Both the position numbers and the translations under genes were made by a program. This document shows positions 48,081 to 61,710 of a DNA stretch of 64,000 nucleotides, piece after piece. The notes under the pieces are model-generated. The model was given only the letters and a program-made list of their open reading frames with translations, was not told the DNA's origin and made no database searches. The first letter of the stretch is position 1. Each line of letters begins with the position of its first letter. The stretch spans positions 248,001-312,000 of the forward strand of contig NW_026042417.1 of assembly GCF_023856365.1 (NCBI RefSeq), in the 5' to 3' direction. The stretch comes from Brienomyrus brachyistius (taxonomy: Eukaryota > Chordata > Actinopteri > Osteoglossiformes > Mormyridae).

Positions 48081-50119
48081 ACCTGGCCTTGAGTGGAGGA
48101 AATGAGGAATTTGGGGGGTCTGATTTATTTTAATCAGGAAGGAATTATCTAACATAAATCTCCCCTCGGGGAGAGAAAACGGTCTGAAAGCAGTCGGGGA
48201 GAAAAATATCAATAGGAGCGAGAAAAGGAATAATTGTTCCAATTCACTGCTTAATTGATTTAAAAATGTAATGAAAAGGCAGTGGGAGCCAGTTTGTGTT
48301 CACTGCACTCCGCACTGCGAGCTCTTAGAATCTGTACTTCTGTTACACCGACGTGCAGCATAATTACATTATTTGGAAACTATTCCGTTTTGCAGTGAGT
48401 GTTTTGTAACAGTCTGGGTAGAGTCCCTCCATACTCAGTTATGCCATCAGATTGATTTTTTTCACTGCATTATTGCAAACCTGAAAAGATGTGTTTTTTT
48501 ATTGGTTTTGTGGTTTAATTTAATTTTGGTAATTTTGTGTCATTTATTTTATTTTGACTTGGTGAATAATTAAAAAAAAACACACTGACAGCTGGTTTGT
48601 TTGTTTTTTTTAGTTAAAGTTTTGGTGTGATTGTTGCGGAGAAACTTACCAGCTGCCTTCGTCATGTTTCCACAGCTTGTGACTGGGAGTGACTGGGAGG
48701 ATGCCGGCAAGGTGACTGCAGATTGTCTGTAGGACTTTGACTTAAGATGCATTTGTCTCTCTGTTATCATGTTAACAGTTAAAATATGCAAAGTAGGGGT
48801 CTTGACAGAGAAAGTGATGGTCTTTGACAAGGTCTAAGTCAGGCTTCACTCTTCATATTTCAGGTATTGCTTTTTTCTATGCACTTGCTTTGCAATACAG
48901 TAGCACCTTTGAGGCCTTAACATTGTAGAACAGGGGATTGAATGGGTTTTATGCACCTTATACTGGGCTCAAAACAAGGCATCTTTTATTTTAGGGTGAG
49001 GTACAAGTTTTGGCAAGCCCTCCCGCCCCCCCGCACCCGTTAGCTGGAAGGATTTGTAAACGCTGATTTCTTCCAGATGTAAAAATGTACCACAAGTTGG
49101 GAGCTGGAGTGTGGAAATGAAATTCTCCCTTTTTTTATGAGATTATTGTAGATCATTGACCTACCTCAAGTCACTGGAGAGAGAAATGCGTAGCACGCTG
49201 TCAGTGTAACGTGCCGTGCAGCGACATCCTGACAGCCACCAGTGAGGTGCTGGCTTAAATTACACTGCGAACGCAGGCCCACGGAACCGAATGCGCGTTT
49301 GCTTCGCATACGAAGTACAAAATGCACGTAAACCTCACAAAGCAGCCTGTGCGTGTCGATTCTTCATGGGGCCTTTTGAGCCTGGTGTAAAGGGTGTGGT
49401 TCAGACAACTGACCAATGGCAGTGGCCGTTAGATGGCCAAGTGGTGGTCAGTTTGTAGCTGATCTGCTGTGGTCCCCTACATTGTATTTGTGACCTGCAG
49501 CTTTGCTGTCTGCATTGGGTGTGTGCCAATCAGCTCGGAGATTGTCAGGTTCCCCCCGGCCTCCTCGTATACCTTTTGGCCAAGCTTCCGCCGTTGGGCC
49601 CCTTCAGTTGGAGATGGTGCTGATATGGCCATTTGTCAGACTGTCATCTTGGAGGCAGACTGGCATGAGCTGTCCTGTTTGTAGCTTTAACAGGAGTCTG
49701 ATTAATGAAGAAGTTTTTGGGCAGAATGACCTGAAAGAAAGTAGAATTAGATGCTGACCGAGAGCCAGAAGAAACAAGCTTAAAATCGTTAAGTCAACAG
49801 TCAATGCCAAAGTTCTCCTGGGATTTCAGGTTCTGGGTCTATATGCATGAGAACGGGTGAGTGTACCCTCAGTAGGCTCCCACGTCTGTGTGGTTAACAT
49901 GAGAATGGCAGCAAAAAACTACTGCTGGTTTTAAGGTCAGCGTGATATGCAGCTGAAACTCCTGAAATCCGTAATTGGCACCTGTTTAATATTGCAGTCC
50001 TTGGCTTGAATGCAAATACACGCAATTACATGAAATTACATTTTTTTTTTGTTAATGCAGCTGTCCTCTGCAGCACATTGTAATTAGTTCCTGTGGTCGG
50101 CCGTCGTAGGTGCGTGTAC

Positions 50120-50158
<39 letters not shown>
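50120..50158. repeat. (TG)19 microsatellite
   Basis: A TG run followed by CGCGCGCATGTGTGCGTGTGC, with Z-DNA-forming potential; wwox intron 5. Confidence 0.95.
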
Positions 50159-50164
<6 letters not shown>

Positions 50165-53100
50165 CATGTGTGCGTGTGCATACACACTCATCTGTCTGGG
50201 CTCCTGCCATCGCTGAACGTCAGTGCATTATACTGCTGTGGGATCAAAACATACCTCTGAAAAGGAAGTGATGAGACCACAATGACTTCCTGAAGTCTGA
50301 AAAATAAGAAAGCCTGGAGCCGGCAACACTCTGGATGGTAATGAGCTTGCCTAGCCTAGCAGGTAGGGCCATTCCAGACCTTATTATGAGCTTAATTAGA
50401 CATGACTGAGCTTGCCATTGATATGTCTACCTATAAATAGTTTCTTATTTAAGCCATAGTAAAACCTAGGATCCTATGAAATGGCAGTCTTGGGCTCCAT
50501 TATAAGATGGCAGAAAAAAAAAAACAAACGCTTTTATGTTGTTACAAGGTACATCTAGTTTAAGTATGACATTCCTCCGTGGCAAGGACTTGGAGAAGAG
50601 TCATTGAATGGAGCAGTCATCTTTGCATTGTGCTAATTTCTCTGCATCAGCATTTTATTATGAGAGCAGAGGCTGATGGGGTTCAGGATAGTGGGACGTT
50701 GGAGACTGCAGCTCAAATTTTATTTATTTTTTAATTTAAGAGAAAAAAATTCTCCTCTTGGAATGTAAGGCTTCATGCAGTATAATTGGGGAGGGGTGTC
50801 GTACACATGGAGACGATGAACCTGTCACGGGCTCTGCTGCCATACCGACGGCAGTGTCGCCCTGGAGACCGGAACAGCAGCAAACTTTGCGAATGTATCA
50901 ACTGGGGCGAAAAACTAACGAGCACAGATACTTGAGCCAAAAAATAAAATAGCTTTAGAAATTAAATTTAGCGTTAAATACCCATGACGAATGAAACATA
51001 AATTGAGCAAATGCAGGGTGATATTCTGCAGTAGGTTTTGTGTATATTAGAAATATGCGTTTGCATGTCTGCAAACACTAACACCGGGCAGACAGCAGTC
51101 TTGCTCCTTTGCAGACACTGGTCCCAACCTATTGCTCACTGCCACTTTATTCAGCCCACATCAGCTGCTCATATGTGAGGAAATTCAAGCCTCCCTTCCT
51201 AACGGTATCATTGACTCAGGCCACTGGACATTTTAGTTTTTATGTCTCATTTTTGCATTTTAGTGGCTTTTTTCCCCTCCATAATAAAAGTTATTTTGCT
51301 GAGAATTTTATTGGGAAGATGACTGATTATATGAAAAGTACTACGTCTGGAGACAGGCCAGGTTGCAGAAATGATAAATAGCTGTGGGATTATTTACTCG
51401 TGATCATCTGGTTACCGTCGGTGGCAGCTAGCGCCGGTGTTGTGAAGCAGTCCTGTGGAAACCGCCAACTTACAGCAGCTGTCCAGCACGCGGAGCGGCC
51501 TTCTTCCAGGGCACCTCTTCCTCACCTTGCGATCATTGGGGAGGTGCAGGTCAGGTTGGGATGGGCTGATTTATTTCTTTGGATGTGGGTGGAGTCTCCC
51601 GAGTGGTCTGGAGTCGGCGTGAGCTTCTGGCTGGCAGAGTTATGGCTGAATACCTCGTTTTCTTTATCGTCATCAGGGCCTCGATGGCACCCATTAGGTC
51701 GAGGAAAGCGAAGCCTGTGTAGGTCAAATGGTAGGACCTTCGACGAGCCCCTACCATGCCGTGGAGATCAGCTGTTGGTTCGGTGAAGTTTCCTCCCTCA
51801 AAGGAATAAATGCACTAGTCTTGTATGTTGTATGGGTGGTTCACTTCCAAGTCTGTTATACTGGTTACAACTGTTTGACCCTCCCAACCGGACTGGATCT
51901 CTTGGCAGAAGAGCAGGGGTGGTGTGAGTGCACCAAAGGACCGCAGTGACATTCCTTTGGCTTTCCACACTGGAGTTCACACCTTAAATCACTGCTCCTT
52001 GTCTAGCAACTCAACCATTCAAGCTCGTCCTCAGAGGCAGGGGGGTTCGGCTTCATCATTGGAGTTTGGAGTCAAGGAAAGATAAATATTTATACACCAA
52101 ATGTGTTTTACAGTACAAACTCTGTTCATCTTGTTTATACAGTTCCACTGGTAGTTTTTATGGTCTGTTATGAAGTTGCCATAAACCACTGCAGAAGAGA
52201 AAACAAGAACAGAAGGAGCAGATGTGCTGAGCCAGGCATCATGACTGGGCTCTCTGGCGCCCTCTCAAGAGGATGCTTGGTATTGCAAAGAGACATCTGA
52301 AAACAGGGGATGTTCAAGTCTTTCGTTCACAAGCCAGAAATAGCATTTAACAGCAACTCTGCTCAGTTTAAGAAGCAGAATGGCTTAGTAGAATGGCCCA
52401 TTTTGCATGGTTAAAGAAAGCAACGTTAAATGTCAATTAGCAGCAGATCGTACCCGGAAATGATGCTACAGCCAGAGATCAATAAGTAGCCAGCGTCTGT
52501 TGGCAGCTCCCTGGCTTTTCGCGTGAATCTGAAAGGCCCACTAGGTCATCTGTTCCCCGATGTCACCGGTACAAAGCTCTGGGTCAGGATTTTCAGGTTG
52601 TCCTCGGTCTTACTTACACTGGAACATTGATTCCTGGCAGGCAACTTGGCAAAAGCGCAAGTCTGCCGAGTTGCACCTGTGCCTCACTGCCACCGGGTGG
52701 CCCTACTCTGGCCCTCTGCTGCCCCCACCAGGCACGGAGGTGTGCTGTGTTTCACGCAGCCGCATAGCAAGCAGACTGGTCATATCAGTTTCTCAAAAAG
52801 TCGCTGCTGACCCAACAATGCATCACTCCTCCAAATCAGTTTTTAAACTTTAAGATTGTATTTAGTGCTGCAGCGTAACCCTAGTTCCATACTCTTATCC
52901 ATGATATATAGTTTTCTTCTTTAGTGGGTTGCAATAGGGCCTCCATAGAGAAAACCTTGGGGGCTGCTAACCCCAACACCTGCTGCCCCCCTTGCACTGG
53001 CATTGCACGTCTGCTTGGCTCTTCACTGTAACGTTCACTGTGGGTTCAGGTTAAGCTGACGGTTAACTTGTTAAGCGGTGGCTGTAAAGGCGTCGGGTCG

Positions 53101-53271
53101 TCCCATTTAAAATTCTGCACATCTTTTCATTGCACCTCCCCAGGGATGCGTATAATGGACCCCTGAAGGCTGTAATTACTGATGGAAGCTCCTTCCAAGG
53201 CTTCCATGTGCACATCACCAGATCCAAGGTGCTTTTTAATTCCCTCCCCCAAAAAAAAACTTGCCATTTTG

Positions 53272-53286
53272 CCCCCCCCCCCCCCC
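53272..53286. repeat. C15 homopolymer
   Basis: It follows CAAAAAAAAACTTGCCATTTTG; wwox intron 5. Confidence 0.9.
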
Positions 53287-53392
53287 ACTCCCAAATATAA
53301 ATAACCATTGCAAATGAGTCTCTTTGTATCCCTGTTAATTGCCCACCTTGCCTGTTATTACAAGCCTATGTGGTGTTTGTGAGACCCCCATG

Positions 53393-53418
53393 CCCCCCCC
53401 CCCCCCCCACCCCCCCCA
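53393..53418. repeat. C16 run plus second C tract
   Basis: Sixteen C, one A, then another C tract of at least seven. The GGGG-rich minus ORFs here are artefacts. Confidence 0.9.
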
Positions 53419-56199
53419 GGTGGGTGCTGGAGCGACCAGCCCCTACAGAAGGCCGTTGGGTTAGGCTGGCTTGGGAACCAATTAGGGCAAACCAAAGATC
53501 CTCTGAGACTTGAGGAGACGGATGGAGGAAAAATTCCCAAAAATCTTGGGGGGGAGGGAGTTGGGCAGAGTCAAATGAGAGTGTAACCACAGAGTGTAAC
53601 CACAGGGTCGCGTCCTGTGATCACATTACCACATCATGGGTGGCCTGATGCCTCTGTTGTGGGTCTCATGGCGATCCCCTTATAAGTCCGATTTGACCCC
53701 AGCGAGGAAGACGGGCAAGTATCTTTAAGATGTATTGTAAGTTTTGGGTTGGCCACCTCGTTTGCTGCTGTGCCCTTTTAGAACTGGCCGGAAGGTGAGT
53801 CTGCAGCTTCAGCACATTATACTGGGAATGTGACATTATGTCCATGCTGAACCATCACAAGGTTCCCTAACCGTTTGGTCAGATGGGCTTCAACGAGCCG
53901 CTGGGACCAAGTCTCCAGCCTGGACCTGGAGTGGCGTTCTGAGGTGGAGGAGAGTCCTCTCGTGTATAAGGGCTCCATGTGCAGTTTGAGCTCTGATAGC
54001 ATGTGAACACGTACGCTAAAGAGCAGCTACAATGCGGTTAGCCTGCCATTATGCTCGCTTTTTCTGTATCGTAAGAGGAAGGGCTCCATCACCCCATTCT
54101 CGGCTCCTTCCTGAGACATTTGTTAAGGAAATTGAATTGGAAAATATTATCTAAATGCTGTTCCGTTTGCATTAAATTCCTATTAATCTGGCTCAGATAG
54201 AATGTTAAGTTGTGGCATCCGTTTTGCGGAGAGTGGTTTTATTGGGCGATATGTTACTGTAAATGGCGGTAAATAGAGTTATGCAGGCCGTGCCGGGGGT
54301 TTTGCTTCGTCTTGTTCCTGACGGGTGCAGGTGCTGGCCACCGGCGGCTCTGCCGGGGCCCCTGAGGACTGGGGACACATGCTGGTTGGCCGTCCTCCCG
54401 GGCCAATGTGCCCGTCTGGTCAGCTCTGTGTTCTACTGTCAGTAGGAGGGGCGCAATGTTTAAATGGACACAGACGATCCTGTATTGTTATTTTTAACTC
54501 GAAGCTTTTGATTCTCTTAAATCCTGGAGGTTGGAGCATCTTTCGGTTTGTCAGTCACACTCAGGAGCAACACCTTTGATCATGTAGAACTAGCAGTGAG
54601 GATGCAGCCACGAGTATAAGCTATAAAAGGAATAAAAAAAAATGCAAAATGTCATGTTCCTTTTGCATGCATAGGAGATGTTTATCTCCTTCACATTTCT
54701 GTCCCTTTCGAAGGGAAGTAACGATTGAAATCTCCTGTGGCTTTTAGGGAGTCTTCAGTGGGGTGGCTCTGAGCCCGGCTCGGCTCGGCCTGAGCACGCG
54801 AAGGGAGGCTGGGCTGTAGAAGGTGGTGAATGCTGTGCCGAGGAGCTTGAGGATGGCCTGCTGTGTCTGACATTGCACCTGCTCTCAGGGGAGAGGGGCG
54901 TGGTCAGCGAGTTTGCCTGCAGCCATGCTCCACACATCTCAGAGCCCCGCAGGTCACATTGGATTCGCAGTGAGATCACACCCGTAACCTCGTCAGTCTG
55001 TAACTCCCTGCATACCCCACTCTCATCTCCCCGCTGACGGATAAAAAGACCCCCCCAGATTTCTGTGGTGTGAAGAAGGCCCAAGATCGCTGATTGATAG
55101 GACCACGCTGGCGTGAAGGGGGAGCGATGACAGTAACTGCTTTAAAAAGGCTGTATTTGATAGGAAAAGAGCTACAAACTGCTGCATTTCTATAGCTTGT
55201 GTTTTTTTTAGTGTGTGAGAAGCATTGAAAGGCCGACGGCTGGGGTAGACAGAGTGCGTGCTGCGGTCCCACTGCACTTGTGCCGCTTGGGCTTTAACAC
55301 CACAAATCCTCCGTATATTTAAATGTACAGCGGCAGAGGAGAACCTAGAAGGAGGGATGTGCTGCTTTTGTCTTCCATCAGCAGCGGGTCTAATTTAAAA
55401 CGGCACTGGGCTCTCTTACGCTGACTTCACATTATTTTTGCTAAACTTAACATAACTAAAGATTGATATTCCCTGGAAGTGATTGGGAAGAACCCTCCGC
55501 TTCTTTGAACCTGTGACCTTCTGCATTAGATTAGATGTGTCATTAATCTCACATCTGATTCCTAGAAATGCTTCTTTCTTGCTCAGGATGTGTTACTCGT
55601 AAAGGTGTGGATACATGTGAGTGGGGGTCATACCAGAGGGGAGTTGCAGGTGTGTGTTTGGTGGGGGGGGGGGGGTCTTTGCAGAGGCAGCCTGGACCCT
55701 CTCCCCAGCTGCGAACAGCTCTACCAGGTCTCTCGCTGCTCTGCTGTTGCCACTTCGAGAAGTGAAAGTGTAGCAGTAAACAGCTAATTATCAGCGGTGT
55801 GTTTGGAGAGTCCGTCTGGAAGTTATTTTTAAACTCTCACCACATCAACGCTTCTCCCTGCCCGCCGTCGCGTGATAAGCTAACGGGAAAGGCGTCCGTA
55901 TTCGACGCTCCCTGTCGGCATGAGTGCACCGCCGGGGGACGGCCCTCCTCCAATCGGGAGGAACCGCCGCTGCCTGCTCTTTTCTCACGCCCCGAGAGTG
56001 GATTCCTGCGACGTGCCTCCCCTGCGATATCAGATGGAGGTGTGCTGCGCCTCTCTGCATGTGTGTGCATGCGTTCCCGTCGCGGCCCCCGCTGCAGTGC
56101 AGAGGAGCCTCCCAGGCTCTGCGCATTAATCTCCCGTGTCACCTTCACAACCTTCCTGGGGGGGCCCTTGATGCCAAGTGAAAGTCAGTAGTGTTGGGC

Positions 56200-56212
56200 G
56201 GGGGGGGGGGGG
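56200..56212. repeat. G13 homopolymer
   Basis: It follows GTGTTGGGC; wwox intron 5. Confidence 0.9.
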
Positions 56213-56479
56213 CGACCCTGTGGTAACGGCCCTCCGTTCCCATGACCCGTAAGGAAGCCCACCTCCGTTTCCCAGGTCAGCTATCAGGACCTGGGGCAGA
56301 ATCCCATATTGTGGTTGTGTCCTGTGTACACAAACGTGCAGATCTGCGCTTCTAATTTGGGAAAAGATGTGACAGGCTTTGCCCATGGAGAGCAAGGAGG
56401 TTATCGTTTTTGTCAGGCACTTGTGGGGAAACAAAATTTCAGGGAACTATAGTAAATGTCCAGTTGTAGCTGTCAATGA

Positions 56480-56570
56480 GATTGCGGTATTTAATAGTAA
56501 GTTAGGGTTATATCGAAAGGAGTTCACGTGATTGCGGTATTTAATAGTAAGTTAGGGTCATACCGAAAGG
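56480..56570. repeat. 50-bp tandem duplication
   Basis: GATTGCGGTATTTAATAGTA plus AGTTAGGG and a GAAAGG end occurs at 56480-56520 and again exactly 50 bp later at 56530-56570. The copies differ only by two T/C transitions, which suggests a young duplication. Confidence 0.95.
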
Positions 56571-56955
56571 GCCCCTTTTGTTCTTTTGCATGGAACTTGC
56601 ACTGGAGTGTTTGCTTATTGCAGCTGGGAGCCTCTTGTGTCCATGTGGTGTCTGTGAATCAGCGTTCCTCTCCTTCTACACTCTCCCTCCTGTCCGTGAT
56701 TCTCTATCTGCCTTTGCTGAGCAGCGTGTTACAGGCCTCGGCTTGGATGCTGAGCCCCCACAGCCAGAGCTGGCTACTGTGTGCGTAAGGATCCAGCTGC
56801 CAGGCGCCCCTGAGCCTCTGTGTCCCCTTTGCTCTCCGTTTGCGGCGCTGTGTCTGCCGTTCCCTTTGGTGAACTGCACTCAGTTCTCATTAGTTTTAAG
56901 TGGTTCTCATTATTTTTTTCCCTTCTCATATATTCAAAAATATCTTTGTCCTGTA

Positions 56956-57247
56956 CACTCGCTGAGCATGTGTGACTCGCTGAGCATGTGTGACTTGCTG
57001 AGCATGTCTGACTCCCTGAGCATGTGTGACTCCCTGAGCATGTCTGACTCCCTGAGCATGTGTGACTCGCTGAGCATGTGTGACTCGCTGAGCATGTGTG
57101 ACTCGCTGAGCATGTGTGACTCGCTGAGCATGTGTGACTCCCTGAGCATGTGTGACTCGCTGAGCATGTGTGACTCCCTGAGCATATGAGACTCCCTGAG
57201 CATGTGTGACTCGCTGAACATATGAGACTCGCTGAGCATGTCTGACT
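56956..57247. repeat. 18-bp minisatellite (about 16 copies)
   Basis: The unit is GAGCATGTGTGACTCGCT with variants CCCT, GTCTGACT and ATATGAGACT. As 18 is a multiple of 3, each frame stays constant. The plus strand reads repeated SLSMCD and the minus strand reads MLSESH or HAQRVT repeats. The 203- and 164-codon ORFs here are repeat artefacts inside wwox intron 5. Confidence 0.95.
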
Positions 57248-57371
57248 ATGTTCTCTGTGTTCCTGCCAGTCAAACCCAACTTACGAGCATCAATCTCTGC
57301 CAAATCCGGGTCGTCCGTCCCATGATCTCTGGACCCCCGCTGCCCTTCCTGGCCTATGCTCTGTACATTAT

Positions 57372-57389
57372 GGGGGGGGGGGGGGGGGG
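57372..57389. repeat. G18 homopolymer
   Basis: It follows CTGTACATTAT, about 125 bp after the 18-bp minisatellite. Confidence 0.9.
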
Positions 57390-58774
57390 TTATTATGGGC
57401 CATCTCATTATTCTCGCCACATGCCTTCCAGAGGAACAGGAGGAGGAAGGAAGCAGTGGGTGCGGAGCTGGCGTGGGGAGCCTTGCACTGCGTGAGGCTG
57501 AGAGAGTGTAAATGGCCAGTTTCTGTGCGAATCAGGATGCAGTGTTTCCTGGATTGTAACGGGGTGACAGGGCAGCACGGAGACGCGGAGCCCATCTCTG
57601 AGCCACCCCGAACCTTGCAGCCCTCCTCCTTCATGGACGTTGCAGCTGCACTCCTATTCGTCTTGCCGCGTGCCTTTGGCTTTCTGCCGGCCCTTTAACA
57701 GTACAGGGCTGTTTCAAAGTATGTACATATTATTCTTAGTTAGGAAGTGAAAACTTTGTTTTAATTTACGCCTAACTGCTTTCACATTTTTATACCGAGG
57801 GGGAAACGTGGCTGCTCGCGCCGCAAGCCGGTGCTTTTAAACATGAATAAAGAGTCCTTTGCAAGGCGGCGACGACAGGAAGGAAGAGAACGTGGTTCCA
57901 AAGACTGCCGAAAGCTGCCACAAAAGGTGCTCCTTTCCCCACAGGTGCAATTGAGATTTGATTAAAGGGGAACTAGAACCTTCTTTTGCTTAATATGCAA
58001 TATTTTCTGAGAGTAAAAACGGGAATTTTTCCTGCCGTGAAGCTAAGGGTCTATAAATTGCTTTCCAGGGTCGCTTGCCACAGGATATGGGGGAGAAAAG
58101 CTGGAAAAATCCAACCTTCAGAAATTAGTTTAAATATATATATATTTCCCCCTTGATAAGAGTTCCTGTATACTGATGTATAAAAGGTAAATAGAGAATC
58201 TTGATTCTTGAGGTATATTTAGACAAGTTTTACAGGAAATGTATATGTCTGTATGAAGCCACTGTTAATTGGGGGGGCTTAAGGCCTGGTTTGCCCCTGC
58301 CAGTAATACAGAGGCGGGACCCAGCACTGCTGACCGTGTGCTATAACATTTGCTTCTGCAGAACAGAGTAATTGGTCACGCGCTCATACACCTGCTCGGC
58401 GGCCATTGTTTACACCGCGGTCCAGGTATCCGCCGCGGGGCCACATCCACCTTCCCCCCATGACGCGATCATCTGGCCGGAACCGCTGACCGGTGCGGAG
58501 AAGCGTATCAGCGCTTTACAGGAACGCTACCCCCAAAAAGACATCATCCATTACGCGATCTTTGACCTCACCCTGCAACTGGCCACCGGTGGCAATTTTT
58601 ATTTCTTTGTATGCACTTTTAAACGAAGGTGAACACAGAGGGGCGGAGATGTAGGGGAGAAACCAGCAGTCCTCGCTGATAAGATGATGGATGATTAAAT
58701 CCGGCCTGTGAAATACGAGTGAAAGTTTATTTATATGTTTGTTTTGCAGCAGCAGAAACCACAGCCTGAGCCAA

Positions 58775-58788
58775 GGGGGGGGGGGGGG
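58775..58788. repeat. G14 homopolymer
   Basis: Lies in wwox intron 5, followed by TGTGGATTT. Confidence 0.9.
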
Positions 58789-58954
58789 TGTGGATTTAGA
58801 TCTATGGCATTTTATGATTGTAGGCGCGTGGGGGGGTGGTGTTCAGAGGGGTGAGGAAGGATCTGTTTGTGCATGACGGAGCCTATGACAGGCGATGCCC
58901 CTGCCTTGTGAGCTGTTGTCTTCTGGGTGAAAAGCTGACTTTGAGCTGCCTCTG

Positions 58955-58976
58955 CCCCACCCCCACCCCCGCCCCC
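58955..58976 (-). other. G-quadruplex/i-motif: four C tracts with 1-nt loops
   Basis: CCCC A CCCCC A CCCCC G CCCCC on the plus strand, a strong quadruplex motif on the minus strand. Confidence 0.75.
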
Positions 58977-60203
58977 AGCTGCCACGGAGATATTATCTGA
59001 GTCTCCCGCGTTTTAGTTCCGACGCCCTGGCTGCCTGCTCCCTGTGTCTGCACCTGGTGAATAAAAAAGCAAAGTCTTGTTTTCATTCCTCGAGTTGGGA
59101 TTCCTGCCCTGCCTCCCTCACCCCAGAGTATCAAATGATGGTTGAGATGTACTGTAGAAGGAGTACGGAGGTCCCGTCGAGAGGGGGGGGGCGCATTTTG
59201 GGGCTCAGCAGATCCAACCGGCACGTCTCTCTGAAGTCAGATCCTTCGCATTCGGCTCCTTAACGACCGTGAGTCAGCTGACCGCGGCAGCCGTCTGCAC
59301 TATCGCTGTAGTAGAATAGCAGCGTCTCCTACTGAAGATGGGACTCTGGCTTCACGGGGTTAAATGGCGAAGGCTGTGCAGCGTCATGAATCCCCCCCCG
59401 CAGCCCGGCCTGCCCGCAAAACCTCATTTGCAGACACAGATTGCCAGTAAATCATGGCGCGTATTTGTTCATTTTGCGGAAGCGCGAGCGTCTTCGGTGG
59501 CGTGTGCCAGCGACACTGCGTCGCCCGTTTGCGCGGTGAAAGCGTCCTCGCGTCCCCCCCCCCCCCCGGTCCCACCTGACCGCGTCCAAATTCACGATTC
59601 AGCACTTTGTCTTGAAGGCGGCAGAGATGTTGCTCTTGTGTACAGTGGGTCAGAACGTGTTAGCGAGGGGGACGTTTAGCTGTCCTGGCGTAGCACAGTG
59701 TGACCTTGGTGGTGTGGCCTTCGGCCCCGGGGTCGGGGCCTGGTGACGGGGCAGCCTGATGGTGCCGTGGAGGGGGTGGGCTGTGCGGAGAAGCCTAATT
59801 CTCACTCGGGTCCAGCTCTTTGTCTGGAATTAAGTGTCTCCCCAACACACTCGAGAGGTTAACCTCTCCTGGCTGGAAGATCCGGAGTGAGCGGTGAGGT
59901 AGATCCTGCAGGCTGCTTCATCGTGTCACTGAACAGAAGCCTCTGGTTTGTCATCTAAAGTTCCCAATTCGCTGCTTTAGGGCTTTTTCTTAGGCTCTGA
60001 TTATGCCACACCTTCTGTAGGCCCTAAACAAACAGAGCTGTTCTTCCTCCCTATAAGGAATCGTTAAACTCATCTTGGATATTTAATTTGTGAATGTCAG
60101 TCCAGCTAAAGGGGGGGGGGGGGTACTATTTAATCATTTCAATGCAAAGGTCTATTTATTAGCAGAAATGAATCCAGCCTCGATTTGAGTTTCCGTTACT
60201 GAA

Positions 60204-60233
60204 GGGGGTGGGCCGGGAGGCGGGGTAGGGGGG
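60204..60233 (+). other. G-quadruplex motif with five or more G tracts
   Basis: GGGGG T GGG CC GGG AGGC GGGG TA GGGGGG on the wwox coding strand. Confidence 0.7.
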
Positions 60234-61710
60234 TGCGAATCCTGGCTACAGACTGATCGGAGCACTTAAAGTCTTCCATCGGGGGGGCCTGGATGGTTGA
60301 ACAGGCCAGCGGGTGAGTGTGAAGCTGAGGGGCTGGCGGATAGCATTTGCGCCCCCCCCCCTGGCGATGGAGTATCCTGATGACTTTATTTACAGTGAGC
60401 GCACCATGAGCTCAGCGCTGGGGAAAACCCGCAAAAGCAGGCAGCTACGTCGCCAGGCTTACAAGTTAATCCACCTGTCATTACAAAGGCGGCGCTCACG
60501 AGCGCTAGATTGGAAATAACTTGCATTTGTACAGGTTCATGAATCAACCGTATTATGAGGGAGATTAATTTTAGAAACGTTGGGCTTGTTGCTTGATGGC
60601 AGCTGGGCGAGTCTGTCGCCTCGACAGGAGAGGGCTTAACGGCTGTGTACGTGCCTCGTGTTCACCGTTTGTCATGCCTGCAGCTAACATCGCCCTTATC
60701 TCCATGTACAAACAGTAGTTAAACGTGCGAACCAAGCAGCTTGTTACTATACCGCAGCCTAGAGCGTTCGATAAGCTCCCAGATAAGCAAAGCCTCTGCG
60801 CTCCTAGCTCCGATATAAACACAACCCAGCCTCTCGGTGCCCTCAGGTCGGTGAGCTTCTGCTGGCTACCCCCCCATTTAGAGGACATTTAGGGACCATC
60901 TCCTCCTCAGTCCTGCACTTAATCATCTGCTGTCTGAACACAAATTAAAATAAAAATGTGGGTTTTAGAAGGGATTCTGGAGTGGGGTGCATTATGACCC
61001 CACGCAGGAAGCATAGTCCCAGAGCTGGTGTACGAGCAGCTGCCACGTCTGACGGACATGCGGACGTGGCTGATTTATGGTTCTGGATCAGCGGCTGGGC
61101 CCATGAAGCAGCTGAATGTGTCTGCCTTGGCCTCGCCATGCTCAGAGCGCTCTTCACCTTGGTCTCGCCTCTGCCTGACCGGGCACTTCGCCCTCCTCCT
61201 GGTAGAGGAACACCGTGCTGGGTTAGAACTTCCCGTGAGACAGGAGACGGGGGGTACGTGATGTTAATTCATCATTACTGCAGGGAGGATGGAATCTTTA
61301 GCTAAATGACTCTTTGCATTTGGTGCGGACCCACTCCTCGCTAGCAGGTCATTAATCAGTGATATTGCCCACCTGTACCGGCATCGACACACGGCCCTGG
61401 AACAGTGGGCTGTAGAAATGAGATCCGCCACAAAAGAAATACGGTTTAATATTCATAAAAAAACACCCTAACCTTGAAAAATAAAACCCTGCCTCATTTA
61501 AATGCTAATTTGTTTGTGAACTTAATATCTAGATTCCTTGCAGGCCAGATGTCAGAGCCACTTTCTGGTTGTGTGTATATTATTCTGCTTTATTATTTCT
61601 GGTATTTTGATTATGATAATGCAGCGTATTAAATAACACATCGATATTTAGAATAAGCCGGAAGCCGCTCAAGGCCTGTTTTCTTTTCTTCAGTGCCGAC
61701 AGGTAAAGGT

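Noticed and set aside
51551..51757. Minus ORF with SYHLTYTGFAFLDLMGAIEA, briefly considered as a real exon
   Set aside because: It looks protein-like, but I recognise no family, find no matching neighbouring exon, and it lies antisense in wwox intron 5. A translated search would decide.
53141..53240. Possible next wwox exon near 53144 (AATGGACCCCTGAAGGCTGT)
   Set aside because: The translation does not match WWOX after residue 169, and acceptor and donor do not fit the required phase.
56578..57420. 203-codon plus and 164-codon minus ORFs with SLSMCD and THAQRV repeats
   Set aside because: Products of the 18-bp minisatellite; no splice structure or family resemblance.
60313..60519. 68-codon plus ORF ending in basic residues (QRRRSRALDWK)
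   Set aside because: No domain, crosses a C10 run, lies in an intron and lacks splice signals for wwox.
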